In this document: piece by piece, positions 23,176 through 32,029 of the stretch
How positions within the stretch are numbered: the stretch's first letter is position 1
Layout: the number at the start of each line of letters is the position of its first letter
Made by a program: the position numbers and the translations under genes
The notes under the pieces: model-generated
What the model was told of the DNA's origin: nothing
Databases searched by the model: none
What the model saw: only the letters and a program-made list of their open reading frames with translations
Source of the DNA: Symbiodinium natans
Taxonomy: Eukaryota > Sar > Dinophyceae > Suessiales > Symbiodiniaceae
Length of the DNA: 64,000 nucleotides
NCBI GenBank assembly: GCA_905221605.1
Contig: CAJNDS010002152.1
Location: 1 to 64,000, forward strand
Reading direction: 5' to 3'

Positions 23176-23764
23176 CGATAACCAAAAACGGCAACCACAA
23201 CGGCCATCATATTGGGCATCAACCATCATAACTGTGGCCAGCTCTGCCTTGGGGCCGCCCGGCCGGTGCTTGTAGCGCCAGTTGCGCTGTTGGTGGTGCT
23301 GTCGCGGGCGCCTGGGGGTGGACTGGTCTGGCGAATTACATGTCTTGCCCCTTGCGGGCGAGAGAGCCTTTGCTGTAGGCGCAGGCACTGGCGAAGGATT
23401 CTGCGCCTCAGTTTACACGAAAGCAGGGTGTAGTCTAACATGTTCACACCCTGTCGCACAAAACGACAACATTGCATGCAAGCTTCCCGAATGTGCCTCA
23501 GCTCTGTGAGCGTGTGCTGCGCTGAATTTGTAGGTGGGTAGTATAGAAATCACATCAATACCACAAACAACGGAGTTGCATCGGTTTCGTGGAAGGCCAG
23601 CTGTTGCCACGTACACGGATTTAGACATGAATGCTACATTGCAAGATTCGCTGGGCTGTTCTGATGGAGGACAGTACATGTGCTTTTTGACCGATTCAAC
23701 GCCGAAAGCATGTCGTCGGTGCTGCTGTGCGCGACATCTTGTTGTCATTTCTGCTGCACACTCC

Positions 23765-24121
23765 TCAGAGCGCATTGCCCTTGGCGTTCTCACCCTGGCG
23801 CACCACCTGGCGGAATGCCACGCGCCAAACGTTGAAGAGCGCCCAGCCGATGGCGAGCAGGGGCAATGCCAGCACCGCGATGATGCGGACGTCAAAGCCC
23901 TCGTCATCCTCGTCCGAGGCACGTGCCGCCCAAGCAGGAGCCGGCATCGAGGCAGCTGCCAGCGTTGCACTCACGACTGCAGCTTGCTGCTGTTGCTGCA
24001 GAGCCACTTCCGCTGCCTTTGGTGGTGCCACGAAGGATGGTGCTGAGTTGCAGCAGCTCAGGACATACGCGGCAGCAGCGATGAGCAGCAGCGGGGCCGC
24101 GATGGAGCTGGAGCGAGCCAT
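23765..24121 (-). CDS. psbY: PsbY-like photosystem II protein, array copy 1
   Basis: The protein has 118 residues. Residues 8-23 form a hydrophobic signal peptide. FVAPP at 30-34 fits the start of a plastid transit peptide after the signal peptide. A second hydrophobic Ala-rich stretch at 47-66 ends with AWAA, likely a thylakoid-transfer cleavage site. The mature part holds one membrane helix, about 80-97, with the PsbY pattern D-x-R, V-x-x-L-P, G-W-x-L-x-N. PsbY is a small thylakoid subunit at the edge of photosystem II near cytochrome b559. The start MARSSS is shared by all nine copies, so I prefer it to an upstream in-frame Met. The protein equals copy 3 (Ile at residue 7). This is the most 3' copy and there are no introns. 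Confidence 0.85.
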   Translation of the reverse strand: MARSSSIAAPLLLIAAAAYVLSCCNSAPSFVAPPKAAEVALQQQQQAAVVSATLAAASMPAPAWAARASDEDDEGFDVRIIAVLALPLLAIGWALFNVWRVAFRQVVRQGENAKGNAL

Positions 24122-24520
24122 GATGAACTTCTGAATGCAAGCAAAGATGTTGTTACTATGTCGCACCTCTGAACAAAAAACAGCTGCATCCAGCGCGATG
24201 TCGACACCTTTTCAGTCAAGATGGACCGGACGAAGCCAAGCCCCTGCAAGAAAACTGCAGTACTACTGCAATGCACTTCAATACTCTGCAGCTGGCTTGC
24301 TTGGCTAGAGACGGCACTATTGGCTTGCGGGCACCAAGGTGTGCAGAATGCACACGCAAGCTGTGTTGGTCTGCTTTTAAGCGTGCGACAGCAGGGGCGG
24401 TCTGTAGCCTAAGTCTAACTAAATGATGCTCACTCCCTGGCCCTGTTCTGCGCTGTACGACTCCGTGGTCCTGGTGCAAAAAAGATCCCTGAGAGAATAG
24501 GCTCGTAGGAGATCACCATA

Positions 24521-24877
24521 TCAAAGCGCGTTGCCCTTGGCGTTCTCACCCTGGCGCACCACCTGGCGGAATGCCACGCGCCAAACGTTGAAGAGCGCCC
24601 AGCCGATGGCGAGCAGGGGCAATGCCAGCACCGCGATGATGCGGACGTCAAAGCCCTCGTCATCCTCGTCCGAGGCACGTGCCGCCCAAGCAGGAGCCGG
24701 CATCGAGGCAGCTGCCAGCGTTGCACTCACGACTGCAGCTTGCTGCTGTTGCTGCAGGGCCACTTCCGCAGCCTTTGGTGGTGCCACGAAGGATGGTGCT
24801 GAGTTGCAGCAGCTCAGGACATACGCGGCGGCAGCGATGAGCAGCAGCGGAGCTGCGACGGAGCTGGAGCGAGCCAT
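24521..24877 (-). CDS. psbY: PsbY-like photosystem II protein, array copy 2
   Basis: The protein is the commonest form in the array: 118 residues with Val at residue 7, the same as copies 4, 7, 8 and 9. It has the same layout of signal peptide, FVAPP motif, second hydrophobic stretch ending AWAA, and one PsbY helix. It starts 756 bp from copy 1. The 3' flank contains atcaccatatcaaagcgcg, also found at copy 5, so flanks have been exchanged or co-duplicated. A pyrimidine-rich AG lies upstream, as expected for spliced-leader addition, but the exact site is unknown. Confidence 0.85.
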   Translation of the reverse strand: MARSSSVAAPLLLIAAAAYVLSCCNSAPSFVAPPKAAEVALQQQQQAAVVSATLAAASMPAPAWAARASDEDDEGFDVRIIAVLALPLLAIGWALFNVWRVAFRQVVRQGENAKGNAL

Positions 24878-25163
24878 GGCTGATTACCTTTCAAGGGGTC
24901 TGAGCCGCAAACCTTCTGAAGCGCTACAGTGACCGGCCCTGCAGTATCTACGTGTGTCGCGTAACAGATCTGAAACCGAGTGTCTTGCAATCAGCTGACT
25001 CGCTCACCATGCGTGTCCCTTCCATTGCTTGCTTTTTTCATACGGCGTAGGGACAGTCTGCATTTCTAGTCTTTGGAGTCTAGTTCTGCGTGGCCCGGCT
25101 CTACGCCTCTACGCTGTACCCGATGCAAAAATGACCCCTGGGAAAATGGGCTCGCAGGAGACA

Positions 25164-25520
25164 TCAAAGTGCGTTGCCCTTGGCGTTCTCACCCTGGCGC
25201 ACCACCTGGCGGAATGCCACGCGCCAAACGTTGAAGAGCGCCCAGCCGATGGCGAGCAGGGGCAATGCCAGCACCGCGATGATGCGGACGTCAAAGCCCT
25301 CGTCGTCCTCGTCCGAGGCACGTGCTGCCCAAGCAGGAGCCGGCATGGAGGCAGCTGCCAGCGTTGCACTCACGACTGCAGCTTGCTGCTGTTGCTGCAG
25401 GGCCACTTCCGCTGCCTTTGGTGGTGCCACGAAGGATGGTGCTGAGTTGCAGCAGCTCAGGACATACGCGGCGGCAGCGATGAGAAGCAGCGGAGCTGCA
25501 ATGGAGCTGGAACGAGCCAT
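25164..25520 (-). CDS. psbY: PsbY-like photosystem II protein, array copy 3
   Basis: The protein is 118 residues and identical to copy 1 (Ile at residue 7). The coding sequence differs from other copies by silent changes, for example cgtgctgcc against cgtgccgcc near 25322. Its 3' flank (gcaaaaatgacccctgggaaaa) is a diverged form of that of copy 2. The period to copy 2 is 643 bp. Confidence 0.85.
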   Translation of the reverse strand: MARSSSIAAPLLLIAAAAYVLSCCNSAPSFVAPPKAAEVALQQQQQAAVVSATLAAASMPAPAWAARASDEDDEGFDVRIIAVLALPLLAIGWALFNVWRVAFRQVVRQGENAKGNAL

Positions 25521-25778
25521 GATGAGCTTTCTCTACCGGGCTAGGGGTCTGTGCAGGTGCTGCACTTCTGAACCAACCGAAACTCAACATCTATCATAAT
25601 CACCATGTGCAGCATCGGTTATCTACATTCCGAACCGACATGTCATGTGCATTGTCGTGCCATGGTCTTCATTTGCATGCAGCAGCAGGGACGGTCTGTA
25701 GCTGGAGTCCTATGAGGGCTACACCGACTTCGGTGCTGTGCTTTGCAGATTAACCTGCAAAAAACGACGAAAATAGGC

Positions 25779-26135
25779 TCAAAGCGCGTTGCCCTTGGCG
25801 TTCTCACCCTGGCGCACCACCTGGCGGAATGCCACGCGCCAAACGTTGAAGAGCGCCCAGCCGATGGCGAGCAGGGGCAATGCCAGCACCGCGATGATGC
25901 GGACGTCAAAGCCCTCGTCATCCTCGTCCGAGGCACGTGCCGCCCAAGCAGGAGCAGGCATGGAGGCAGCTGCCAGCGTTGCACTCACGACCGCAGCTTG
26001 CTGCTGTTGCTGCAGGGCCACTTCCGCTGCCTTTGGTGGTGCCACGAAGGATGGTGCTGAGTTGCAGCAGCTCAGGACATACGCGGCGGCAGCGATGAGC
26101 AGCAGCGGAGCTGCGACGGAGCTGGAGCGAGCCAT
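25779..26135 (-). CDS. psbY: PsbY-like photosystem II protein, array copy 4
   Basis: The protein is 118 residues and identical to copies 2, 7, 8 and 9. The frame is open for 25 more codons upstream (to 26210), but that extension is absent from other copies, so the start is placed at the conserved MARSSS. The period to copy 3 is 615 bp, the shortest in the array. Confidence 0.85.
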   Translation of the reverse strand: MARSSSVAAPLLLIAAAAYVLSCCNSAPSFVAPPKAAEVALQQQQQAAVVSATLAAASMPAPAWAARASDEDDEGFDVRIIAVLALPLLAIGWALFNVWRVAFRQVVRQGENAKGNAL

Positions 26136-26454
26136 GGTCTTCTGCTGCCCAAGATGTTTTTGTGGCTGTTCTTCGCTTTTTGAGCTGCAAATGCGCCGGC
26201 CGATGACCAAACAACCTCGTGTCTGTCTGGCTGATCTGTGCCGCTCTACTTGGCATTGTTAATTAGTTCATCATCGACACTGTGTAGCGGCTTCCCTACA
26301 TTTTGCATCTCGGCACAGGCTGATGTTCGGTTTGTGCGTATGACAACAAGGACAGTCTGCATCACCCCTTTGGTGATGCTGATGCCCGCTTCTGCACCGT
26401 GCGACTACAGAGATGCAAGCATTGGAAAACAAGGCCCATCAAGAGATCACCATA

Positions 26455-26811
26455 TCAAAGCGCGTTGCCCTTGGCGTTCTCACCCTGGCGCACCACCTGG
26501 CGGAATGCCACGCGCCAAACGTTGAAGAGCGCCCAGCCGATGGCGAGCAGGGGCAATGCCAGCACCGCGATGATGCGGACGTCAAAGCCCTCGTCATCTT
26601 CGTCCGAGGCACGTGCCGCCCAAGCAGGAGCCGGCATCGAGGCAGCTGCCAGCGTTGCACTCACGAGTGCAGCTTGCTGCTGTTGCTGCAGGGCCACTTC
26701 CGCAGCCTTTGGTGGTGCCACGAAGGATGGTGCTGACCTCGAGCAGCTCAGGACATACGCGGCGGCAGCGATGAGCAGCAGCGGAGCAGCAATGGAGCTT
26801 GAGCGAGCCAT
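26455..26811 (-). CDS. psbY: PsbY-like photosystem II protein, array copy 5
   Basis: This is the most divergent copy. After the signal peptide it has SCSRSAPS where others have SCCNSAPS, and it has Leu instead of Val at residue 49 (shared with copy 6). All changes fall in the presequence; residues 66-118 match every other copy. Its 3' flank shares atcaccatatcaaagcgcg with copy 2. A TA microsatellite begins about 140 bp upstream of the start. Confidence 0.85.
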   Translation of the reverse strand: MARSSSIAAPLLLIAAAAYVLSCSRSAPSFVAPPKAAEVALQQQQQAALVSATLAAASMPAPAWAARASDEDDEGFDVRIIAVLALPLLAIGWALFNVWRVAFRQVVRQGENAKGNAL

Positions 26812-26954
26812 GGTCTTCTCTTGCCAGTCTTACTTCTGGTGGGTCTGTAGGCTACAATCAAAAAACCCTGCAGCCATCAGCACAAGATATCCAAAGTGGC
26901 TATCATTTTCGCCAAGTTTGTCACTATCAGCTTCGGCGCTGGTGCCTGCCCCCT

Positions 26955-26957
<3 letters not shown>

Positions 26958-26995
<38 letters not shown>

Positions 26996-27082
26996 ATCAT
27001 ATAATATAATATCGTATAAAATAAAAATAAGAATATACATATACATACAAAAAATAACAATAATATATATATATATATATAA
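26958..27082. repeat. TA-rich microsatellite between psbY copies 5 and 6
   Basis: Two (TA)n blocks at about 26958-26988 and 27063-27080 flank an AT-rich middle. This spacer is one reason for the longer period here. Confidence 0.9.
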
Positions 27083-27280
27083 ACATATGAAACTCGGGTG
27101 CCACCTTGTACGGGACTGCTGCTGCTCATGCTGACTTGCTGTATAGACACTTTTCCGCGTCACCGCTGAGAGTGCAATTCCTCGACTACTGAGTTCTGGA
27201 GATTCTCGGGCTAGTTGGAGCTGAGCAGCTACACAGTACGCCCGCAAACTGCCAAAAAAGTTGCAGGAAAACCGGACCCT

Positions 27281-27637
27281 TCAGAGCGCGTTGCCCTTGG
27301 CGTTCTCACCCTGGCGCACCACCTGGCGGAATGCCACGCGCCAAACGTTGAAGAGCGCCCAGCCGATGGCGAGCAGGGGCAATGCCAGCACCGCGATGAT
27401 GCGGACGTCAAAGCCCTCGTCATCTTCGTCCGAGGCACGTGCCGCCCAAGCAGGAGCCGGCATCGAGGCAGCTGCCAGCGTTGCACTCACGAGTGCAGCT
27501 TGCTGCTGTTGCTGCAGGGCCACTTCCGCAGCCTTTGGTGGTGCCACAAAGGATGGTGCCGAGTTGCAGCAGCTCAGGACATACGCGGCGGCAGCGATGA
27601 GCAGCAGCGGAGCAGCAATGGAGCTTGAGCGAGCCAT
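27281..27637 (-). CDS. psbY: PsbY-like photosystem II protein, array copy 6
   Basis: The protein is 118 residues with Ile at residue 7 and Leu at residue 49. An open extension of 26 codons upstream is specific to this copy and was not used. The upstream spacer to copy 7 is the longest in the array (about 900 bp) and contains sequence not seen at other copies. Confidence 0.85.
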   Translation of the reverse strand: MARSSSIAAPLLLIAAAAYVLSCCNSAPSFVAPPKAAEVALQQQQQAALVSATLAAASMPAPAWAARASDEDDEGFDVRIIAVLALPLLAIGWALFNVWRVAFRQVVRQGENAKGNAL

Positions 27638-28400
27638 GATTTGTTTTGGGCAAGGGTCGTTCGATTTCCGCACCAGTCTTCGCTTAAGCCAAGCACATTT
27701 GCAAAATGGCAACATGGGCGTGGGGGGGGGGGGGGGCTGGTCGTGACATGGACATGACTACTTCGGTGAAATTGGTGTGAGCTGCCCTAAATTCAGCGCG
27801 TTTCGCACGCTCTTGTGTGCACTTTCGCAGCTCGCCATCGACAGAAACACACGTCTTGCTGTTTGGCTGCGTAGTCGCAATATGCTGTTCGGTTTGGAAG
27901 CATTAAAACAGCGCACTTGCGTTGAGCAAGAGAAAAGTTTGGGGCTTATGGTGTTCATCCGGATTTGAAGATGATCGCTCGGTGACTGCCAAGAGGGCTT
28001 CGAGGTTAAAGCTCCTTCTCGAGGGTTTTGAGGTTTTGGGTCTAGGGCTATTAGGAGCTTTGAGGATGTGCTCGGTATGAGGGTGCCTGCATCAAGCCTA
28101 GGGGGGTCACGTGAAGAATTTCGAACCGCCACAAGGCAGATGGGCCAATCGGGCTTGCAAACATATGGTGCTCTGCTGCACGCCTCTTGCGCGTCTTCGG
28201 CGGGTTTCTGGCTTCTGATTTGTGCGTGCTCCGAAATGGATACCATCTGGTTTTGGTTTATGCCACTGCTGTTCATCCTTGCTAAAGCTGCCTATCAGCA
28301 GCGAGTAGCTGTGGTAATGCCAATGGTGGTCAATGCTCCGTGCGCGCTAGTGAGTTTTTAGCTCGAGGGTTTGTTTTGGGACAACCGCCATGTGGCACAG
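27638..28400. other. Unique insert within the psbY array
   Basis: This spacer is far longer than the others and has no detectable likeness to them. It contains a G run at about 27721-27736 and open frames on both strands, including a plus frame at 28068-28361 whose C-terminal half is hydrophobic (GFWLLICACSEMDTIWFWFM). No family was recognised. Homology to other psbY flanks resumes at about 28425. Confidence 0.5.
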
Positions 28401-28541
28401 TCCATGCATAGGGGCGTGTTCATGCAAGTTCTGGCCATTTTGACGCGCAGCCTGACTTTGATGATGCGCGGGTCACACATTGCAGTGCGACTTGCGAACA
28501 GGCATCCCGGAAGACTGGCGCCTTGAGGAGAGCCAGGCACA

Positions 28542-28898
28542 TCAAAGAGCGTTGCCCTTGGCGTTCTCACCCTGGCGCACCACCTGGCGGAATGCCACGC
28601 GCCAAACGTTGAAGAGCGCCCAGCCGATGGCGAGCAGGGGCAATGCCAGCACCGCGATGATGCGGACGTCAAAGCCCTCGTCATCTTCGTCCGAGGCACG
28701 TGCTGCCCAAGCAGGAGCCGGCATGGAGGCAGCTGCCAGCGTTGCACTCACGACTGCAGCTTGCTGCTGTTGCTGCAGGGCCACTTCCGCAGCCTTTGGT
28801 GGTGCCACAAAGGATGGTGCCGAGTTGCAGCAGCTCAGGACATACGCGGCGGCAGCGATGAGCAGCAGCGGAGCGGCCACGGAGCTGGAGCGAGCCAT
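28542..28898 (-). CDS. psbY: PsbY-like photosystem II protein, array copy 7
   Basis: The protein is identical to copies 2, 4, 8 and 9. It is exactly 662 bp from copy 8, and the spacer between them matches the spacer between copies 8 and 9 except for one base. Its own 3' flank (about 28400-28541) is a diverged relative of the 3' flanks of copies 8 and 9 (cgcgcagcctg(a/t)ctttgatgatgcgc). Confidence 0.87.
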   Translation of the reverse strand: MARSSSVAAPLLLIAAAAYVLSCCNSAPSFVAPPKAAEVALQQQQQAAVVSATLAAASMPAPAWAARASDEDDEGFDVRIIAVLALPLLAIGWALFNVWRVAFRQVVRQGENAKGNAL

Positions 28899-29203
28899 GA
28901 TGGTGGGCACGGATCGGTTGATTGCTGCACCAGCCTTCTAAACCAAAAACTGCGAGCAATGATCGGAGGTTGATTTCGAGTTGAGACGAGCTGCCGACAA
29001 ACACCTAGTCACCTGGTCAACAACGCTATGTGCCTGACTTGTCTGCTTCATGATGTACTTCCTGGGGTATATATGATTCACAGCACGATGATGTCGGCAA
29101 GATACATTGCATGTTGTTGCAAGTTGTGCTCATTTTGTCGCGCAGCCTGTCTTTGATGATGCGCAACTTTTTAGAACGGACATCCTGGAAGACGGCCGCC
29201 ACA
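28899..29203. repeat. psbY spacer, duplicated copy A
   Basis: The 305-bp spacer between copies 7 and 8 is the same as 29561-29865 apart from one base (g at 28980, t at 29642). With the adjoining coding sequence it forms a 662-bp tandem unit. It must hold the 5' signals of copy 7 and the 3' end of copy 8. Confidence 0.95.
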
Positions 29204-29560
29204 TCAAAGCGCGTTGCCCTTGGCGTTCTCACCCTGGCGCACCACCTGGCGGAATGCCACGCGCCAAACGTTGAAGAGCGCCCAGCCGATGGCGAGCAGG
29301 GGCAATGCCAGCACCGCGATGATGCGGACGTCAAAGCCCTCGTCATCTTCGTCCGAGGCACGTGCCGCCCAAGCAGGAGCCGGCATGGAGGCAGCTGCCA
29401 GCGTTGCACTCACGACTGCAGCTTGCTGCTGTTGCTGCAGGGCCACTTCGGCAGCCTTTGGTGGTGCCACAAAGGATGGTGCCGAGTTGCAGCAGCTCAG
29501 GACATACGCGGCGGCAGCGATGAGCAGCAGCGGAGCGGCCACGGAGCTGGAGCGAGCCAT
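29204..29560 (-). CDS. psbY: PsbY-like photosystem II protein, array copy 8
   Basis: The protein is identical to copies 2, 4, 7 and 9. It sits in the middle of a recent triplication with a 662-bp period. It shares with copy 9 a silent change (cttcggcagcc where copy 7 has cttccgcagcc) and with copy 7 the sequence gcggccacg near the start codon, so it is a mosaic between its neighbours. Confidence 0.87.
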   Translation of the reverse strand: MARSSSVAAPLLLIAAAAYVLSCCNSAPSFVAPPKAAEVALQQQQQAAVVSATLAAASMPAPAWAARASDEDDEGFDVRIIAVLALPLLAIGWALFNVWRVAFRQVVRQGENAKGNAL

Positions 29561-29865
29561 GATGGTGGGCACGGATCGGTTGATTGCTGCACCAGCCTTC
29601 TAAACCAAAAACTGCGAGCAATGATCGGAGGTTGATTTCGATTTGAGACGAGCTGCCGACAAACACCTAGTCACCTGGTCAACAACGCTATGTGCCTGAC
29701 TTGTCTGCTTCATGATGTACTTCCTGGGGTATATATGATTCACAGCACGATGATGTCGGCAAGATACATTGCATGTTGTTGCAAGTTGTGCTCATTTTGT
29801 CGCGCAGCCTGTCTTTGATGATGCGCAACTTTTTAGAACGGACATCCTGGAAGACGGCCGCCACA
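29561..29865. repeat. psbY spacer, duplicated copy B
   Basis: The partner of 28899-29203, same length, one base different. The near identity marks the latest duplication in the array. Confidence 0.95.
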
Positions 29866-30222
29866 TCAAAGCGCGTTGCCCTTGGCGTTCTCACCCTGGC
29901 GCACCACCTGGCGGAATGCCACGCGCCAAACGTTGAAGAGCGCCCAGCCGATGGCGAGCAGGGGCAATGCCAGCACCGCGATGATGCGGACGTCAAAGCC
30001 CTCGTCATCTTCGTCCGAGGCACGTGCCGCCCAAGCAGGAGCCGGCATGGAGGCAGCTGCCAGCGTTGCACTCACGACTGCAGCTTGCTGCTGTTGCTGC
30101 AGGGCCACTTCGGCAGCCTTTGGTGGTGCCACAAAGGATGGTGCCGAGTTGCAGCAGCTCAGGACATACGCGGCGGCAGCGATGAGCAGCAGCGGAGCAG
30201 CGACGGAGCTGGAGCGAGCCAT
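29866..30222 (-). CDS. psbY: PsbY-like photosystem II protein, array copy 9
   Basis: This is the 5'-most copy of the array. The protein is identical to copies 2, 4, 7 and 8. Its 3' flank matches that of copy 8, but its 5' flank is unlike copies 7 and 8, which places the edge of the duplicated unit near the start codon. No further psbY copy follows upstream to the end of the window. Confidence 0.87.
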   Translation of the reverse strand: MARSSSVAAPLLLIAAAAYVLSCCNSAPSFVAPPKAAEVALQQQQQAAVVSATLAAASMPAPAWAARASDEDDEGFDVRIIAVLALPLLAIGWALFNVWRVAFRQVVRQGENAKGNAL

Positions 30223-30357
30223 GATGATCTTCTGCGGTCAGATCAGCTGATTTCAAGCTGCTTGAACAAAAAAGCCTGCAACCATTGTGGCAACTGCAAA
30301 GGTCTTCCTGACAAAGGAGACTGATTAGACAGGTAATTATGGTGCGAATAGCCTGCC

Positions 30358-30464
30358 TCATAGGGTATATTATAGGGGGATCCCTACTAACCAACACGAA
30401 TCCCATAATATACCCTATATTATATACCCCTAAAGGGATTATATAGGGTATATTTATGGGGGGC
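30358..30464. repeat. AT-rich foldback element
   Basis: The sequence tagggtatattatagggg at about 30362 is mirrored by cccataatataccctata at about 30402, and nearby units (cctatattatatacccctaa, gggattatatagggtata) allow several nested hairpins. It lies just upstream of psbY copy 9 and could be a decayed inverted-repeat element. Confidence 0.7.
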
Positions 30465-30600
30465 ATCCTAAGCAACAGTAAGTAGTGCTGCCCAGGCTGC
30501 TCCCAGAATTGCCTGGCACTTTCGATGCTCGGCTGCTCGCTGGCATCGTGGCAGATCGCCGCGTAGAGGTCCAGAAGGTACGGCTCCGCGTGCTGCGTGC

Positions 30601-30712
30601 AGTTTAGGGTCTTAGGGTTTAGGGTTCTAGGGTTTAGGGTTTAGGGTTTTAGGGTTTTAGGGTTTTAGGGTTTTAGGGTTTAGGGTTTTAGGGTTTTAGG
30701 GTTTAGGGTTGC
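30601..30712. repeat. Interstitial telomere-type repeat (TTTAGGG)n, with TTTTAGGG variants
   Basis: About 110 bp of TTTAGGG and TTTTAGGG units in one orientation. It is the longest such tract in the window. Confidence 0.95.
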
Positions 30713-30789
30713 ATATGCCATCATTGTGGGCTCCACCACTCAACTCCCAAGGGCAAGTGGGGAGAGAGCCAGCAACGAGCTAGACGCAG

Positions 30790-31690
30790 CCTCCCCCCCA
30801 TATAAGTGTACACTTGCAGGCATGCCAAAGCAGTTGTGAAAGCAAGCGAGAGTTGAACTCGAGCATTCGCCCCAACCGCCCTCCGTCCCCCAACAGTGTA
30901 GCAGCAGCTACATGGCCTGAAAGTGTCGGAAACCAGCATAAGCTGATCGTGGATAGATTTGCGACAACTTGCCGGGCTATGAGGTGTTCATTCAACCCTT
31001 CAGTTCATGATGCTCCCCTCCCACCACGTCAAGTCTGCACAATCACTTGGGGCCCACTTGGGGCCTCTGTGGAGAATAACCCAGCTGAAGCTCATGGGGA
31101 CAGCCCACCCCCCTCCCCCTTGTCTAGATAACACTAACACATTGGGAACACCGCTAGCACGAATGATGCTTTGGAGCATGGCCATCACAGATTCGATGCC
31201 TACTGCAAACAGTCGTCCTTCCACTTCAACAGGCCTCAAAGATTGCAGCATAGCTTGCCAGCTCTAGCGCAGCAGAGTGCTGCAGTTGGTCTCGCTCCCG
31301 TTTTGGCACTTCCTGAGACACTGAACCCACAACACCACGCAACAACCAAAAGCTTTGAGTTGCGCAGCTGAACCTCACTTATACTTGCCGAGCCACAGCA
31401 AGCGCCAGACCATTTTGTGCCATGGTGCAGACGAAAACCCGAGTGAAACAGGCTGCGAGCCGAATTTCAGCGTTGGGCAATACTCAGCAACCCCTTCCCC
31501 TCGTCTCTGTGCTTACCTGCGTCTGTCTGCGAAGAGCCTTACAGTAACAGCAGTCGCTCGTGCCTTTCGGTTGGGCTTCAGCCGGACCATGCACCTCTCC
31601 CGGAATTGAACAAACCATTCGGAACCGCTGTTGCGGAACTATGGAAAAAAGCCTGCTGGCCACCAAGGGAAACTCATAGTCGGCAGGCAT
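30790..31690 (-). CDS. Candidate exons of a hydrophobic protein
   Basis: Minus-strand segments look coding: about 31600-31690 (YEFPLVASRLFSIVPQQR), 31130-31250 (GRLFAVGIESVMAMLQSIIR, followed by GVPNVLVLS) and 30820-30990 (VANLSTISLCWFPTLSGHVA and FNSRLLSQLLWHACK). They are rich in aliphatic residues and could hold membrane helices, as in a transporter, but no family motif is certain. Frames differ, so introns are needed. Confidence 0.3.
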
Positions 31691-32029
31691 GAAGTTCTGG
31701 AGGAATGTCGGGTCAATTCCTTACACCAATCGGATTCTAACTGTGGCACAATGCTCCTGCTGCTGCTGGCGAGCCTACATCTTTCAGTTCGCAGAGGAAG
31801 GTGCATTAGATGGCAATATTGCATAATATCATTTCAACTCATTTCAATGTCTGACAATGTTGATGGTAGTGAGCAGCATGCGACGTTCGATGGGCTCCAA
31901 GTGCTGAGTGCGATTCTCAGTGTCGCAACCACCTCGTGGGACCCCGCTCGGCTTGCCATCTCCTGAAGCCGCAGGAAAATTCGCCAATGCGCAAAAGAAG
32001 CCCCCGAAATGCTTCTGCTTCAGCGAGCT

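Noticed and set aside
23765-30222. CRISPR-like array because of regular direct repeats
   Set aside because: Repeat units are 357-bp genes with long spacers, in a clearly eukaryotic setting.
4308-30222. Relict spliced-leader sequence upstream of intronless genes
   Set aside because: I looked for the dinoflagellate leader core (CCATTTTGGCTCAAG) near the Mei2, 500-residue and psbY starts and saw no convincing match on either strand.
23534-30324. Long plus-strand open frames over each psbY copy (Ser/Ala-rich, 118-198 codons)
   Set aside because: They are antisense to the conserved PsbY frame, recur only because the copies recur, and have no plausible domain. The GC-rich codons of the real gene keep the opposite strand open.
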